Shown one piece after another: positions 22,944-30,646 of a stretch of 36,604 nt of DNA (position 1 is its first letter; each line of letters begins with the position of its first letter). The position numbers and the translations under genes were made by a program. The notes under the pieces were generated by a model. That model was given only the letters and a program-made list of their open reading frames with translations, was not told where the DNA came from and did not search any database. Origin of the DNA: Chloroflexota bacterium (lineage in GTDB: Bacteria > Chloroflexota > Anaerolineae > UBA4142 > SHND01); assembly GCA_029778615.1 (NCBI GenBank), contig JAKOPZ010000306.1, forward strand, positions 1-36,604, written 5' to 3'.

Positions 22944-25436
22944 ATGGAACAGCTGACCTACCTCGATTTTGATTTGGTTGTCAAGCGCTTGCCGGACGGC
23001 TATCGCGTCGAGGTTACGCGTTCTCCGGCGGGCAGTGCGCGCGCAGAATTTACGCTCCCTTTTTCTGATATTGAAATCGAAAATGTGTTGTTGAAACTCG
23101 GCGGAGCGCGGCGGCGCGTGCGGCGCATTGAATCCGCCGAAATGGACGCGGCGAAACAATTCGGCGGCAGATTGTTCAACGCGGTTTTCAGCGGCGACGT
23201 GCGGAGTGTGTACGCCGCCAGTGCGCAAGAAGCCAATGCGCGCGATGTGGGTCTGCGTTTGCGGTTGCATTTAGACGACGCGCCCGAGCTCGCCGATTTG
23301 CCGTGGGAATTTTTATACAATCCCGCACTGAATCGTTTTCTCGCGCTGAGCGTCAAAACGCCTGTCGTGCGTTTTCTCGAACTCCCCGAACAAATTCGTC
23401 CGCTCACCCTTCACCCCCCCCTCAATGTGCTGGTCATGCTTTCCAGTCCGACCGATTACGAGTCGTTGGACGTGGAGCGCGAATGGAATCATTTGCAAAA
23501 CGCCCTGGGGGATTTGACGCGGCGCGGCTTTGTCAAACTCGAACGGCTGGAATCCGCGACGCTGACCGAACTGCAAAAAAAATTACAGGAACGCGCGTAT
23601 CACATTTTCCATTTCATCGGACACGGTGCCTTTGACGAACGCACCCAGGAAGGTGTGTTGATTTTGGAAGGAGTTGAAAAACGCGGCAGACGCGTCGGCG
23701 CGCAAATGCTCGGCGCGATTTTGCATGACCACGGTTCACTGCGGCTCGCCGTCCTGAATTCGTGCGAAGGGGCGCGCACTTCGCGCAATGACCCGTTCGC
23801 GGGTGTCGCGTCCAGTTTGGTACAGCAGGCAATTCCCGCCGTGATTGCGATGCAGTTCGAAATCAGCGATGACGCGGCGGCAACCTTTGCGCGCAGTTTT
23901 TATCAAGCGTTGGCGCGCGGCTATCCGGTGGACGCGGCACTCGCCGAAGTCCGCAAAACGATTTTTGCGGACAACAATGAGATGGAATGGGGCACGCCCG
24001 TTTTGTATTTGCGCGCGCCCGACGGCAAAATTTTTGACGTGCGGGAAAATTTCGCGCCCCCCGTCGCGCCAACACCGACGCCGAACAAACCGACGGGGAT
24101 GCCCGAAACGACGAGTCCCCGCGCGTCGCCGCGCGCGCCTGTGCAAGCCGCGCGCGTCAAGCGGGACACGCCGCCCGTCGCCTTTGTAAAAAAATATCCG
24201 CTCCCGCTCGCACTGGCACTCATCGCCTTGCTGAGTCTCGTCGCTGTCGCCGCATCGGGTATTCTGACCCCTGCGCCCGTTTGCACGAATCAAGCGCTCG
24301 TGGTGGGTTCCGATTATCCGCCCGTTGGCTCGACGTTTAACGCGGGCGAAAAAATTCCCATTGTGTGGCGAGTGCGCAACACGGGAACGTGCGCGTGGAA
24401 TAACACGTATCGCGTGTCACAATTCAGCGGCGACGAAATGACGATAGAGGGCGCGTTCCCGAACACCGCAGCGGACGAAGAAGCCGAGATTGAATTTTCC
24501 ATTGTCGCCCCCGCGTTCGCGCGCGAATATCAGGCGGCATGGCGCTTGAGTAACCCGCAAGGAAATTTTTTCGGCGATAAATTTTCGTACGTCTTTTCGG
24601 TACGCGCCGCCTCCGCCGCCGAACCAGCCACACCCACACCGGACAAATCGCCAACGCAAGAAACCGCAACGGCAGAGGAAACCGCAACACCCCAAGCCGA
24701 TGCCATTTATCCACTGCCAACTATCGTCAGCGAAGAACGCGGGAGTACCGGTGCATGGATGGTGTTTGTTCCGGCAGGCGAATTTACCATTGGTACCGAT
24801 GCAGGCGGTGACGATGAAAAACCCGCGCACCAAGTTCATCTCGACGCGTTTTGGATTGACCAATACGAAGTGACCAACACGCAGTACAGGGAATGTTCAG
24901 AGGCGGGCACATGCCAACCGCCGTCAGAAAGCGGCTCGAGTTCGCGCGATTCGTACTATGACAATTCAGATTATGATGACTATCCCGTTATTTTTGTTTC
25001 GTGGCGAGATGCGTGGACGTTTTGTGAATGGGCGGGCAAGCGTTTGCCGACCGAGGCGGAATGGGAAAGCGCGGCGCGCGGTCCCCAAGCGCGGCGTTAT
25101 CCGTGGGGCAATGAATTTGAACAGACTCGTCTCAATTCCAATCAAGTGAATGGCGATACGACCCAAGTGGGCGATTATCCTGACGGCGCCAGTGTGTACG
25201 GGGCGTTGGATATGGCAGGCAATGTTTGGGAATGGGTCGCGGATTGGTTTGGCGCCAAGTATTACGAGAATTCACCGCACGACAATCCCACCGGACCGGA
25301 ATCGGGCGGTTCACGCGAGCTGCGCGGCGGGGCGTGGGACGCGGACGAGTTTTTTGTGCGTATGACCCATCGCGGCGACCGCGCGCCGAAAGAACGCAAT
25401 TACAATATCGGTTTCCGCTGCGCGCAGACGCCGTGA
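22944..25436 (+). CDS. Transmembrane CHAT protease with NBR1-like Ig and FGE-like extracellular domains (CHAT-3)
   Basis: An 830-residue protein. Residues 1-368 form a CHAT domain with His227 (HFIGHGAFD) and Cys274 (LNSCEGARTSRND), paralogous to CHAT-1. A Pro/Arg-rich linker ends in VKRDTPPVAFVKK, then one membrane helix (about 419-441). Positive charges before the helix predict CHAT inside and the rest outside. Outside are an NBR1-type Ig-like domain (about 447-555; PVGSTFNAGEKIPIVWRVRN, then TGTCAWNN), a Thr/Pro linker, and an FGE-sulfatase-like domain (about 602-830; FVPAGEFTIGTDAGG, YEVTNTQYREC, RLPTEAEWESAARG, YPWGNEF, DMAGNVWEWVADWF, GFRCAQTP). In the segment GGAWDADEFFVRMTHRG the catalytic Cys pair of true FGE is absent, so a binding role is likely. 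The ATG at 22944 is chosen over an upstream TTG. Confidence 0.9.
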   Translation: MEQLTYLDFDLVVKRLPDGYRVEVTRSPAGSARAEFTLPFSDIEIENVLLKLGGARRRVRRIESAEMDAAKQFGGRLFNAVFSGDVRSVYAASAQEANARDVGLRLRLHLDDAPELADLPWEFLYNPALNRFLALSVKTPVVRFLELPEQIRPLTLHPPLNVLVMLSSPTDYESLDVEREWNHLQNALGDLTRRGFVKLERLESATLTELQKKLQERAYHIFHFIGHGAFDERTQEGVLILEGVEKRGRRVGAQMLGAILHDHGSLRLAVLNSCEGARTSRNDPFAGVASSLVQQAIPAVIAMQFEISDDAAATFARSFYQALARGYPVDAALAEVRKTIFADNNEMEWGTPVLYLRAPDGKIFDVRENFAPPVAPTPTPNKPTGMPETTSPRASPRAPVQAARVKRDTPPVAFVKKYPLPLALALIALLSLVAVAASGILTPAPVCTNQALVVGSDYPPVGSTFNAGEKIPIVWRVRNTGTCAWNNTYRVSQFSGDEMTIEGAFPNTAADEEAEIEFSIVAPAFAREYQAAWRLSNPQGNFFGDKFSYVFSVRAASAAEPATPTPDKSPTQETATAEETATPQADAIYPLPTIVSEERGSTGAWMVFVPAGEFTIGTDAGGDDEKPAHQVHLDAFWIDQYEVTNTQYRECSEAGTCQPPSESGSSSRDSYYDNSDYDDYPVIFVSWRDAWTFCEWAGKRLPTEAEWESAARGPQARRYPWGNEFEQTRLNSNQVNGDTTQVGDYPDGASVYGALDMAGNVWEWVADWFGAKYYENSPHDNPTGPESGGSRELRGGAWDADEFFVRMTHRGDRAPKERNYNIGFRCAQTP

Positions 25437-25445
25437 TTTTTTGTG

Positions 25446-26819
25446 TTAGGTTGGCAGCGTGAACCAAAAAGCCGCGCCTTGCCCCAATTCACTGGCAACT
25501 CCGATTTTGCCTCCATGCGCCTCGACCCACTGTTTCGCAATTGGCAGTCCCAATCCCGAGCCGCCTTGAGTCCGCGCGCGAGATTTGTCCCCGCGCCAAA
25601 AGCGTTCAAATACGTGCGGCAGAGCTTCGGGCGCAATGCCTGACCCCGTGTCCCGCACCTCAACCCGCACGCCCTGCGCGTCGCGCGTTAGCGACACGGT
25701 AACGCTCCCCTGCGCCGGCGCAAAGCGCAGCGCGTTCGAGAGCAGATTGCGTAAAGTCTGCTCGATGCGCTGAGCATCCACATTCAGCACAGGCACATCC
25801 GATAGTCGCGTCACAAGCTTGATATTTTCTTCTTGCGCTTGCGGCAAGAATGCGGCAGTGGTACGTTCGACCAACGCGCGCAGGTCGGTTGGCGCGCGAT
25901 TCAGCACCAACTGTCCCGCATCCGCGAGCGCCAACTCGCGCACATCTCCGACGAGACGCGCGAGCAAAAGCGTTTCGTCATGCAAAGAGACAAGCTGTTC
26001 CGCATCCGTTGGAAAAACGCCGTCTATCATCGCTTCCAAATGACTCGAAATGATGCCAATGGGATTTCGCAGCTCGTGCGCAATGTCGGCGAGCATGTTG
26101 CGTCTTGCCATTTCCGAAGTCGCCAGTTTGTCCGCCATCGCGTTAAAGGAACGCGCCACCTGCGCGATTTCGTCATTGCCGGTAACGTCGGCGCGTGCGC
26201 TCATATCTCCGCCCGCGATTTTTTCAGACGCGATGGCAAGGGCGTTTAACGGTGTCGTGATTTGTCGAAAGAGAATAAAGCCGAGCGCCAGTGCAATGAT
26301 GCCCGCGACAAATCCCGCCAACAAGAGGGAACGGTTCACCTGATTCAAAAATTCTTGCGCTGCCGGGTCCAGCAGCGCGTTTAATGGGTCCCCCGCGATG
26401 GCGAGTGTGCCGACAACCTGCCCGTCAACCACAATCGGCGTGCCGGACGCGCGCAGCGTCGAGTCCAACGCCTCGCCAATTTGCTGCTGGTACGAATCTG
26501 CCACAATCACGCCCCGCGCATCGGCAAGGAGAATTCGGCTGGACATGCCTGCCATCCCCGCGCCGCGCATCTGCCCGCGACTCATCATCCCGCCATTGCG
26601 CGGAAACAAATCTCCGACGCCTTGCCAACCGCTATGGACGCGATAATAGTTTGCCAGTTCGGCAACAAAATCTTCTTGCTGCACCATTTCGCCGCGAAAC
26701 ATGAATTGGCGAAATTCGTTCGTCGTCGTCTGATTCGCAATCACGGCAACGACAAGGACGCCAATCAAAATGACAAACGCGAACGCGCCCATCAAGCGCA
26801 CAAACAGTCCGTGTCTCAT
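25446..26819 (-). CDS. Sensor histidine kinase, HAMP type
   Basis: A 457-residue membrane kinase with TM1 (about 9-29), an extracytoplasmic sensor (about 30-163), TM2 (about 164-186), HAMP (about 184-236), and a HisKA domain with phosphoacceptor His248 in LADIAHELRNPIG. The HATPase domain has N-box NLLSNALRFAP, G1 DTGSGIAPEALPHVFERFWR and G2 GGSGLGLPIAKQWVEAHGG. The sensor contains a Met/Gly-rich stretch (about residues 76-92, GGMMSRGQMRGAGMAGM). Its start overlaps the stop of the upstream response regulator (ATGA), so they form one unit. It converges on CHAT-3 with a gap of only 9 bases and no terminator between, so overlapping antisense transcripts are likely. The signal is unknown. Confidence 0.95.
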   Translation of the reverse strand: MRHGLFVRLMGAFAFVILIGVLVVAVIANQTTTNEFRQFMFRGEMVQQEDFVAELANYYRVHSGWQGVGDLFPRNGGMMSRGQMRGAGMAGMSSRILLADARGVIVADSYQQQIGEALDSTLRASGTPIVVDGQVVGTLAIAGDPLNALLDPAAQEFLNQVNRSLLLAGFVAGIIALALGFILFRQITTPLNALAIASEKIAGGDMSARADVTGNDEIAQVARSFNAMADKLATSEMARRNMLADIAHELRNPIGIISSHLEAMIDGVFPTDAEQLVSLHDETLLLARLVGDVRELALADAGQLVLNRAPTDLRALVERTTAAFLPQAQEENIKLVTRLSDVPVLNVDAQRIEQTLRNLLSNALRFAPAQGSVTVSLTRDAQGVRVEVRDTGSGIAPEALPHVFERFWRGDKSRARTQGGSGLGLPIAKQWVEAHGGKIGVASELGQGAAFWFTLPT

Positions 26820-27505
26820 TCCGCCCTTTCCGCAAATTTATACCCGACGCCAAAGACCGTGAGGATATAACGCGGGTGTTTGGGGTCGTCGTTAATTTTT
26901 TGGCGCAAGTTTTTGATGTGCGCGTCCACTGTCCGGTCGTACCCCTCGAACGCTTCGCCTTGTACGCGGTCGAGCAGCTGCATCCGCGTAAAAGCGCGTC
27001 CCGGCGCTTGCATGAGCGCGCTCAGCAAATCAAACTCGGTCGGCGTCAACTCGACGGGTTCGCCGCCCACCGTAACGGTATGCTTGGTCAGATTCATTTC
27101 AATTTCAGCTGCGCGCAAAATTTCCATTGGCGCGCCCGCGTTCTCTGCGCGCCGCAGGACCGCGCGGACGCGCGCTACCACTTCGCGCGGGCTGAAAGGT
27201 TTTGTAATGTAATCGTCCGCGCCCAGTTCGAGTCCAATCAGGCGGTCTGCCTCTTCGACGCGCGCCGTGACCATGATGATTGGAATGGATGACTCGCGCT
27301 GAATTGTGCGCGCTACATCGAGCCCATCCACCCCAGGCAAATTCAAATCCAGGAGGACGAGATTGGGTTTCGAATGTCGAAACGCGGCGATGGCTTGTTT
27401 CCCATCCCCGGCGGTGACCACGCCAAAGCCCGCCTTTTCCAGATATGCGCGCAGGACGCTCACAAACTTTTTTTCGTCGTCCACGACCAGAATTGTTTTG
27501 CTCAT
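26816..27505 (-). CDS. OmpR/PhoB-family response regulator
   Basis: A 229-residue two-domain regulator. Receiver domain (about 1-118): acidic pair Asp9/Asp10 in ILVVDDEKK, phosphoacceptor Asp53 in VLLDLNLPGVDG, Lys in ITKPFSPRE. C-terminal winged helix (about 130-227): ELTPTEFDLLSALMQAPGRAF, then AHIKNLRQKIN and the C-terminal ILTVFGVGYKF. The frame extends upstream to 27598, but the ATG at 27505 is chosen: it gives the canonical MSKTILVVDDE and has AGAGGG 4 bases before it. It is cotranscribed with the histidine kinase through a 4-base overlap. Targets are not identifiable from the sequence. Confidence 0.95.
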   Translation of the reverse strand: MSKTILVVDDEKKFVSVLRAYLEKAGFGVVTAGDGKQAIAAFRHSKPNLVLLDLNLPGVDGLDVARTIQRESSIPIIMVTARVEEADRLIGLELGADDYITKPFSPREVVARVRAVLRRAENAGAPMEILRAAEIEMNLTKHTVTVGGEPVELTPTEFDLLSALMQAPGRAFTRMQLLDRVQGEAFEGYDRTVDAHIKNLRQKINDDPKHPRYILTVFGVGYKFAERAE

Positions 27506-27653
27506 AGCCCTCTGTCTACCCTCTGCGCCGGTGGTTTCAATCTTACCCGATACTTGTGAAAAAGAAATGAACACAGAACCCGAACAGCTTGTTCGCAACT
27601 TCTATGACCATTTGTTATGGTGCAGCAATTGCCGAACTGCAAAAGTAACGAAG

Positions 27654-27683
27654 ACAAAAGCCGCGTCTCCTCAGGCGCGGCTT
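27654..27683 (-). terminator. Probable terminator after the 27782-28573 gene
   Basis: AAGCCGCG (27658-27665) pairs with CGCGGCTT (27676-27683). On the minus strand the stem runs into TTTTGTCTT. It lies about 100 bases past the minus-strand stop at 27782. The rest of the 27506-27781 gap shows no gene. Confidence 0.5.
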
Positions 27684-27781
27684 GATTGTCGTGGGCACAA
27701 AATTTTGCGAGAACCGTTTCGGGTACGATAGTCTCGATTCGGGTATCGGGAAGTGCTGCGAATGTTTTTGCCGCAACCGAT

Positions 27782-28573
27782 TTATTTCGCCACGCCAAGC
27801 AAAATGAGATTTGCCCCCGTGACCGGTTGGGCTCCCGAGCCCCCACCATTTTGACCAATTTCTCTAAATTGCACTCTGCCAAATAAGGCGGCATTGAGCT
27901 GTCGTGTTAAATCTTGCGCCACCCCTGTCGCCGAAACATAGCCGACGGATGAACCTTCCGGCGTTGGCAATACTTTGAGCCACGCGGATTCCAATTGAAG
28001 CGGCGTTTGCGTCGTCGTCACATTGATTTGCGCCGCAAACGGAATGCCGCCGAGTCTATCCAAATTTCCGCCGATGGCGATTTGTCCCGGCGAACTCATC
28101 AAACGCGCCTTGCCATTGCTGATGCCCAGCTGCGGTCCAAGAATGAAACGAAAATACGAGCTCACCTCATCTTCGGAAAACTGGACCTGAAAGCGCTGCC
28201 CAGATTGGAGAGAATTTAACTGGCGAATTTTTTCCTGCATCGAGCGCGCCGCATCGAGTGAAGAACCCTCGCGCAGCGGACGATTCAGCGTGGCGACCAC
28301 CGCCGCGCTCGCCACCGCGCCGAGCGCAAAAAAGACCAGCGCGGTAAGAAACACCAGCCCGCCGACGATGAGGGCAATCCGTTGCACATCTTGCGCGCTA
28401 AAGCCGCGTTGTACGGTGACCGTTTGTCCCGAAATCGAATCGCCCGCGACATTCACATCGCCCGCGACAAAATCGCGCGCGGCGCGCACCTCGCCGCCGG
28501 AAATCTCAACGCCGCCGCGCCGCGTTTCATTTTCCTGTGGGGGTCTTTGGGGCAGAGAAGAGGGTTCGTCCAT
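27782..28573 (-). CDS. Single-pass membrane protein of unknown function
   Basis: A 263-residue protein. The N-terminus is Pro/Glu-rich, then a short repetitive beta-like stretch (about 24-54: ISGGEVRAARDFVAGDVNVAGD followed by SISGQTVTV). A membrane helix (about 65-94) and a soluble domain (about 110-263) follow, with QFSEDEVSSYFRFIL and LESAWLKVLPTPEG. The soluble part resembles lipid-binding TULIP/YpmS-like domains in its start (SEDE then hydrophobics), but this is weak. The ATG at 28573 stands 4 bases from a 107-base MITE, and the in-frame stop at 28586-28588 lies inside that element, so there is no longer upstream start. The gene could have lost N-terminal or regulatory sequence on insertion. 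Nothing recognisable links it to the two-component genes. Confidence 0.7.
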   Translation of the reverse strand: MDEPSSLPQRPPQENETRRGGVEISGGEVRAARDFVAGDVNVAGDSISGQTVTVQRGFSAQDVQRIALIVGGLVFLTALVFFALGAVASAAVVATLNRPLREGSSLDAARSMQEKIRQLNSLQSGQRFQVQFSEDEVSSYFRFILGPQLGISNGKARLMSSPGQIAIGGNLDRLGGIPFAAQINVTTTQTPLQLESAWLKVLPTPEGSSVGYVSATGVAQDLTRQLNAALFGRVQFREIGQNGGGSGAQPVTGANLILLGVAK

Positions 28574-28577
28574 CGCG

Positions 28578-28684
28578 CTAGTGCATCATTAACCAACTTG
28601 TTGTGAGTGCGCGTTGAAGCAAGACCGCTTTCTAAACGAGTTTTTGCGCTTGGACGCACAAGAGCTTGTTTAATGATGCACTAG
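28578..28684. mobile_element. MITE with perfect 15-bp terminal inverted repeats and TA duplication
   Basis: CTAGTGCATCATTAA (28578-28592) and its exact complement (28670-28684) bound a 107-base element; similarity extends about 15 bases further inward (caa, ttgtg, gt blocks match). The ends read TA-GTGCATCATTAA...TTAATGATGCAC-TA, the form expected of a non-autonomous IS630/mariner-type insertion at TA. It has no coding content. Confidence 0.75.
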
Positions 28685-28685
28685 G

Positions 28686-28691
28686 ATTATA
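28686..28691 (-). promoter_or_regulatory. -10 box displaced by the MITE
   Basis: On the minus strand TATAAT is read at 28691-28686, directly upstream of the MITE. Without the element it would lie about 9-10 bases before the 28573 ATG, as in leaderless transcripts. No convincing -35 was found. Confidence 0.35.
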
Positions 28692-28725
28692 GTTGTCTTT
28701 GCCGCGCGCCGCAAGGGGATTTTTA

Positions 28726-28754
28726 TGTTAGAATCGCGCGTGAGATTCCACGCG
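28726..28754 (+). promoter_or_regulatory. Promoter and small palindrome for the 28790 two-component operon
   Basis: TGTTAGAAT (28726-28734) is an extended -10. Just downstream CGCGTG-agattc-CACGCG (28737-28754) is a perfect 6-bp inverted repeat near the predicted start site, a possible regulator site. No -35 was found at normal spacing. Confidence 0.4.
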
Positions 28755-28789
28755 ACCCTTCCACAGCGTCACCTCAGAAAGCGAGTGCA

Positions 28790-29506
28790 ATGCGAGGCAC
28801 AACCATTCTCGTCGTCGAAGACGAAAAACCAATTTTGGAATTGATTTGCAAATATCTCGCCGCCGAAGGGTTCAACGTCGTGACCGCGCCCGACGGCGTC
28901 GCCGCGCTCGCGCAAGCGCGCGCGACCCAACCCGCGTTGATTGTACTGGATGTGATGCTCCCGGGCATGGACGGACTCGAAGTCTGCCGTCGCATTCAGC
29001 AAGAGTCCGACGTGTACATTTTGATGCTGACAGCGCGCACGGAAGAGATTGATAAAATCGTCGGCTTGTCTGTGGGCGCGGATGATTATCTCACCAAACC
29101 TTTTTCCCCGCGCGAACTCGTTGCGCGCATCAAAGCGATTTTGCGCCGCAGTCGCGCGGTGGCGGCGGGCAGTGGACGCGACGCGCCGCAAGACCGCACC
29201 CTTCGTTTCGACAACCTCACCATCAATCCCGATACACGCGAAGTTTATCTCAACGATACGCCCGTTGAATTGACCGCGCGCGAATTTGATTTGCTCTACG
29301 CGCTGGCGGAATATCCCGGGCGCGTATTCAACCGCGACCAATTATTGGAACGCGTCTGGGGACATGATTTTGCCGGGATTGACCGCGTGGTGGATGTGCA
29401 CATCGGGCTCTTGCGCCGCAAATTGGAAATTGACGCCGCCGACCCCATGTTGATTCAAACCGTGCGCGGCGTGGGCTATAAATTTGTCGCGCGCAAAACG
29501 TCATGA
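28790..29506 (+). CDS. OmpR/PhoB-family response regulator
   Basis: A 238-residue regulator. Receiver: Glu10/Asp11 in ILVVEDEKPI, phosphoacceptor Asp54 in IVLDVMLPGMDG, Lys in LTKPFSPRE (about 102). Winged helix (about 140-235): ELTAREFDLLYALAEYPGRVF, then VDVHIGLLRRKLE and QTVRGVGYKF. The stop overlaps the next gene's ATG (ATGA), the usual arrangement with a cognate kinase. It is distinct from the minus-strand regulator at 26816. Because the operon continues into the symporter gene 4 bases after the kinase, carboxylate availability is a reasonable guess for the signal; this is inference from order only. Confidence 0.95.
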   Translation: MRGTTILVVEDEKPILELICKYLAAEGFNVVTAPDGVAALAQARATQPALIVLDVMLPGMDGLEVCRRIQQESDVYILMLTARTEEIDKIVGLSVGADDYLTKPFSPRELVARIKAILRRSRAVAAGSGRDAPQDRTLRFDNLTINPDTREVYLNDTPVELTAREFDLLYALAEYPGRVFNRDQLLERVWGHDFAGIDRVVDVHIGLLRRKLEIDAADPMLIQTVRGVGYKFVARKTS

Positions 29507-30642
29507 ACATCCTTCATCAGCTTCGCTGGAAACTTTTTCTTTCCCACATGCTGATTGTGGTGATTGGCGTGGTCGTGTTGTTGGCAACCGCGTTTTTTGT
29601 CGCGGGCGCGCAATTGGGCGAAACGCCGGTGAGTGTGAGTGACGTGTTCGGCGTGAGCGAAACAACCATTCCCGCTCCCGCCGCGCCGACTGCCGCACAA
29701 GAACAATTTCAATTTGTCGTCGAAGAAAGCCTGTTGGTCGCGGGCTTTGCCGCGCTGGCGGCGGCAATTATTGTAAGTTTGTATGTTTCGCGACGCATCG
29801 TGGAACCACTCCAGGAATTATCGCTGGTGAGCCGCCGCCTCGCGCAAGGATATTATCGCGAGCGCACCGTGATTCAATCCGACGATGAAATGGCTGACCT
29901 CTCGTCCTCTATCAATCAACTCGCCGACGCGTTGGAACAGACCGAGCAGCGTCGCTTGACCTTGCTCGCCGATGTCGCGCACGAATTACGCACGCCATTG
30001 ACGACGATTGAAGGATACATGGAAGGACTGATTGACAGCGTTATTGAACCGGAGGCGGAAACGTTCGCGTTGATTCAACACGAGGCGACGCGTTTGAAAT
30101 GGTTGATTCAAGAGCTCGCGCTGCTCTCGCGCGCAGAGGCAGGACAACTGCGCGTGGAAACCAAACCCGTCGCGCTGCAAGAAATTATTCAGAACGTGGT
30201 GATTCAATTTCGCCCGCAATTTACCGCGCAAGAAGTGACGCTCGATTTGGAGCTGCCCGACGCGCCGACAATTGTGCGCGCCGACCCCGACCGCATTGAA
30301 CAAGTGTTGATTAATCTGTTGGCAAATGCGTTACAGTACACGCCGCCCGAAGGGACAGTCACAATTGAGGTTACGCCGTCCGATTATTTCGCACAAGTAG
30401 AAATTCGCGACAGCGGCATCGGCATTCCATCGGAACATTTGCCGCACATCTTTGAACGCTTTTATCGCGTGGATAAATCGCGCACACGGCGCAGCGGGGG
30501 CACGGGCATCGGGCTGACGATTGCGCGGCATTTGGTGTACGCGCACGGCGGCGAAATTTGGGCAGAGAGCAGCGGCATCGGACACGGCGCGCATTTTTAT
30601 TTTACCCTGCCGATGGAAGAGACCGAACGCGAGTTGGCATAG
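29503..30642 (+). CDS. Sensor histidine kinase, HAMP type
   Basis: A 379-residue kinase. TM1 (about 13-36), a short extracytoplasmic loop (about 37-75), TM2 (about 76-96), HAMP (about 95-148), and HisKA with His160 in LADVAHELRTPLTT. HATPase: N-box NLLANALQYTPPEG, G1 DSGIGIPSEHLPHIFERFYR, G2 GGTGIGLTIARHLVYAHGG. The sensor loop is only about 40 residues and Pro/Ala-rich, so it may sense through the membrane or a partner protein. It overlaps the response regulator by 4 bases and is followed by the symporter after 4 bases. Confidence 0.95.
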   Translation: MNILHQLRWKLFLSHMLIVVIGVVVLLATAFFVAGAQLGETPVSVSDVFGVSETTIPAPAAPTAAQEQFQFVVEESLLVAGFAALAAAIIVSLYVSRRIVEPLQELSLVSRRLAQGYYRERTVIQSDDEMADLSSSINQLADALEQTEQRRLTLLADVAHELRTPLTTIEGYMEGLIDSVIEPEAETFALIQHEATRLKWLIQELALLSRAEAGQLRVETKPVALQEIIQNVVIQFRPQFTAQEVTLDLELPDAPTIVRADPDRIEQVLINLLANALQYTPPEGTVTIEVTPSDYFAQVEIRDSGIGIPSEHLPHIFERFYRVDKSRTRRSGGTGIGLTIARHLVYAHGGEIWAESSGIGHGAHFYFTLPMEETERELA

Positions 30643-30646
30643 CATC

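Noticed and set aside
22944-25436. FGE-like domain as a DGR (diversity-generating retroelement) target
   Set aside because: The C-type-lectin-related fold prompted the idea, but no reverse transcriptase, template repeat or A-rich variable region was seen in the window.
27566-27731. Small protein in the gap between the minus-strand regulator and the membrane protein
   Set aside because: No ribosome site, no recognisable composition, and it overlaps the terminator hairpin.
30521-30646. Symporter start at 30521 inside the kinase gene
   Set aside because: The extra 42 residues overlap the kinase in another frame and have no hydrophobic or family-like character; the ATG at 30647 fits operon spacing.
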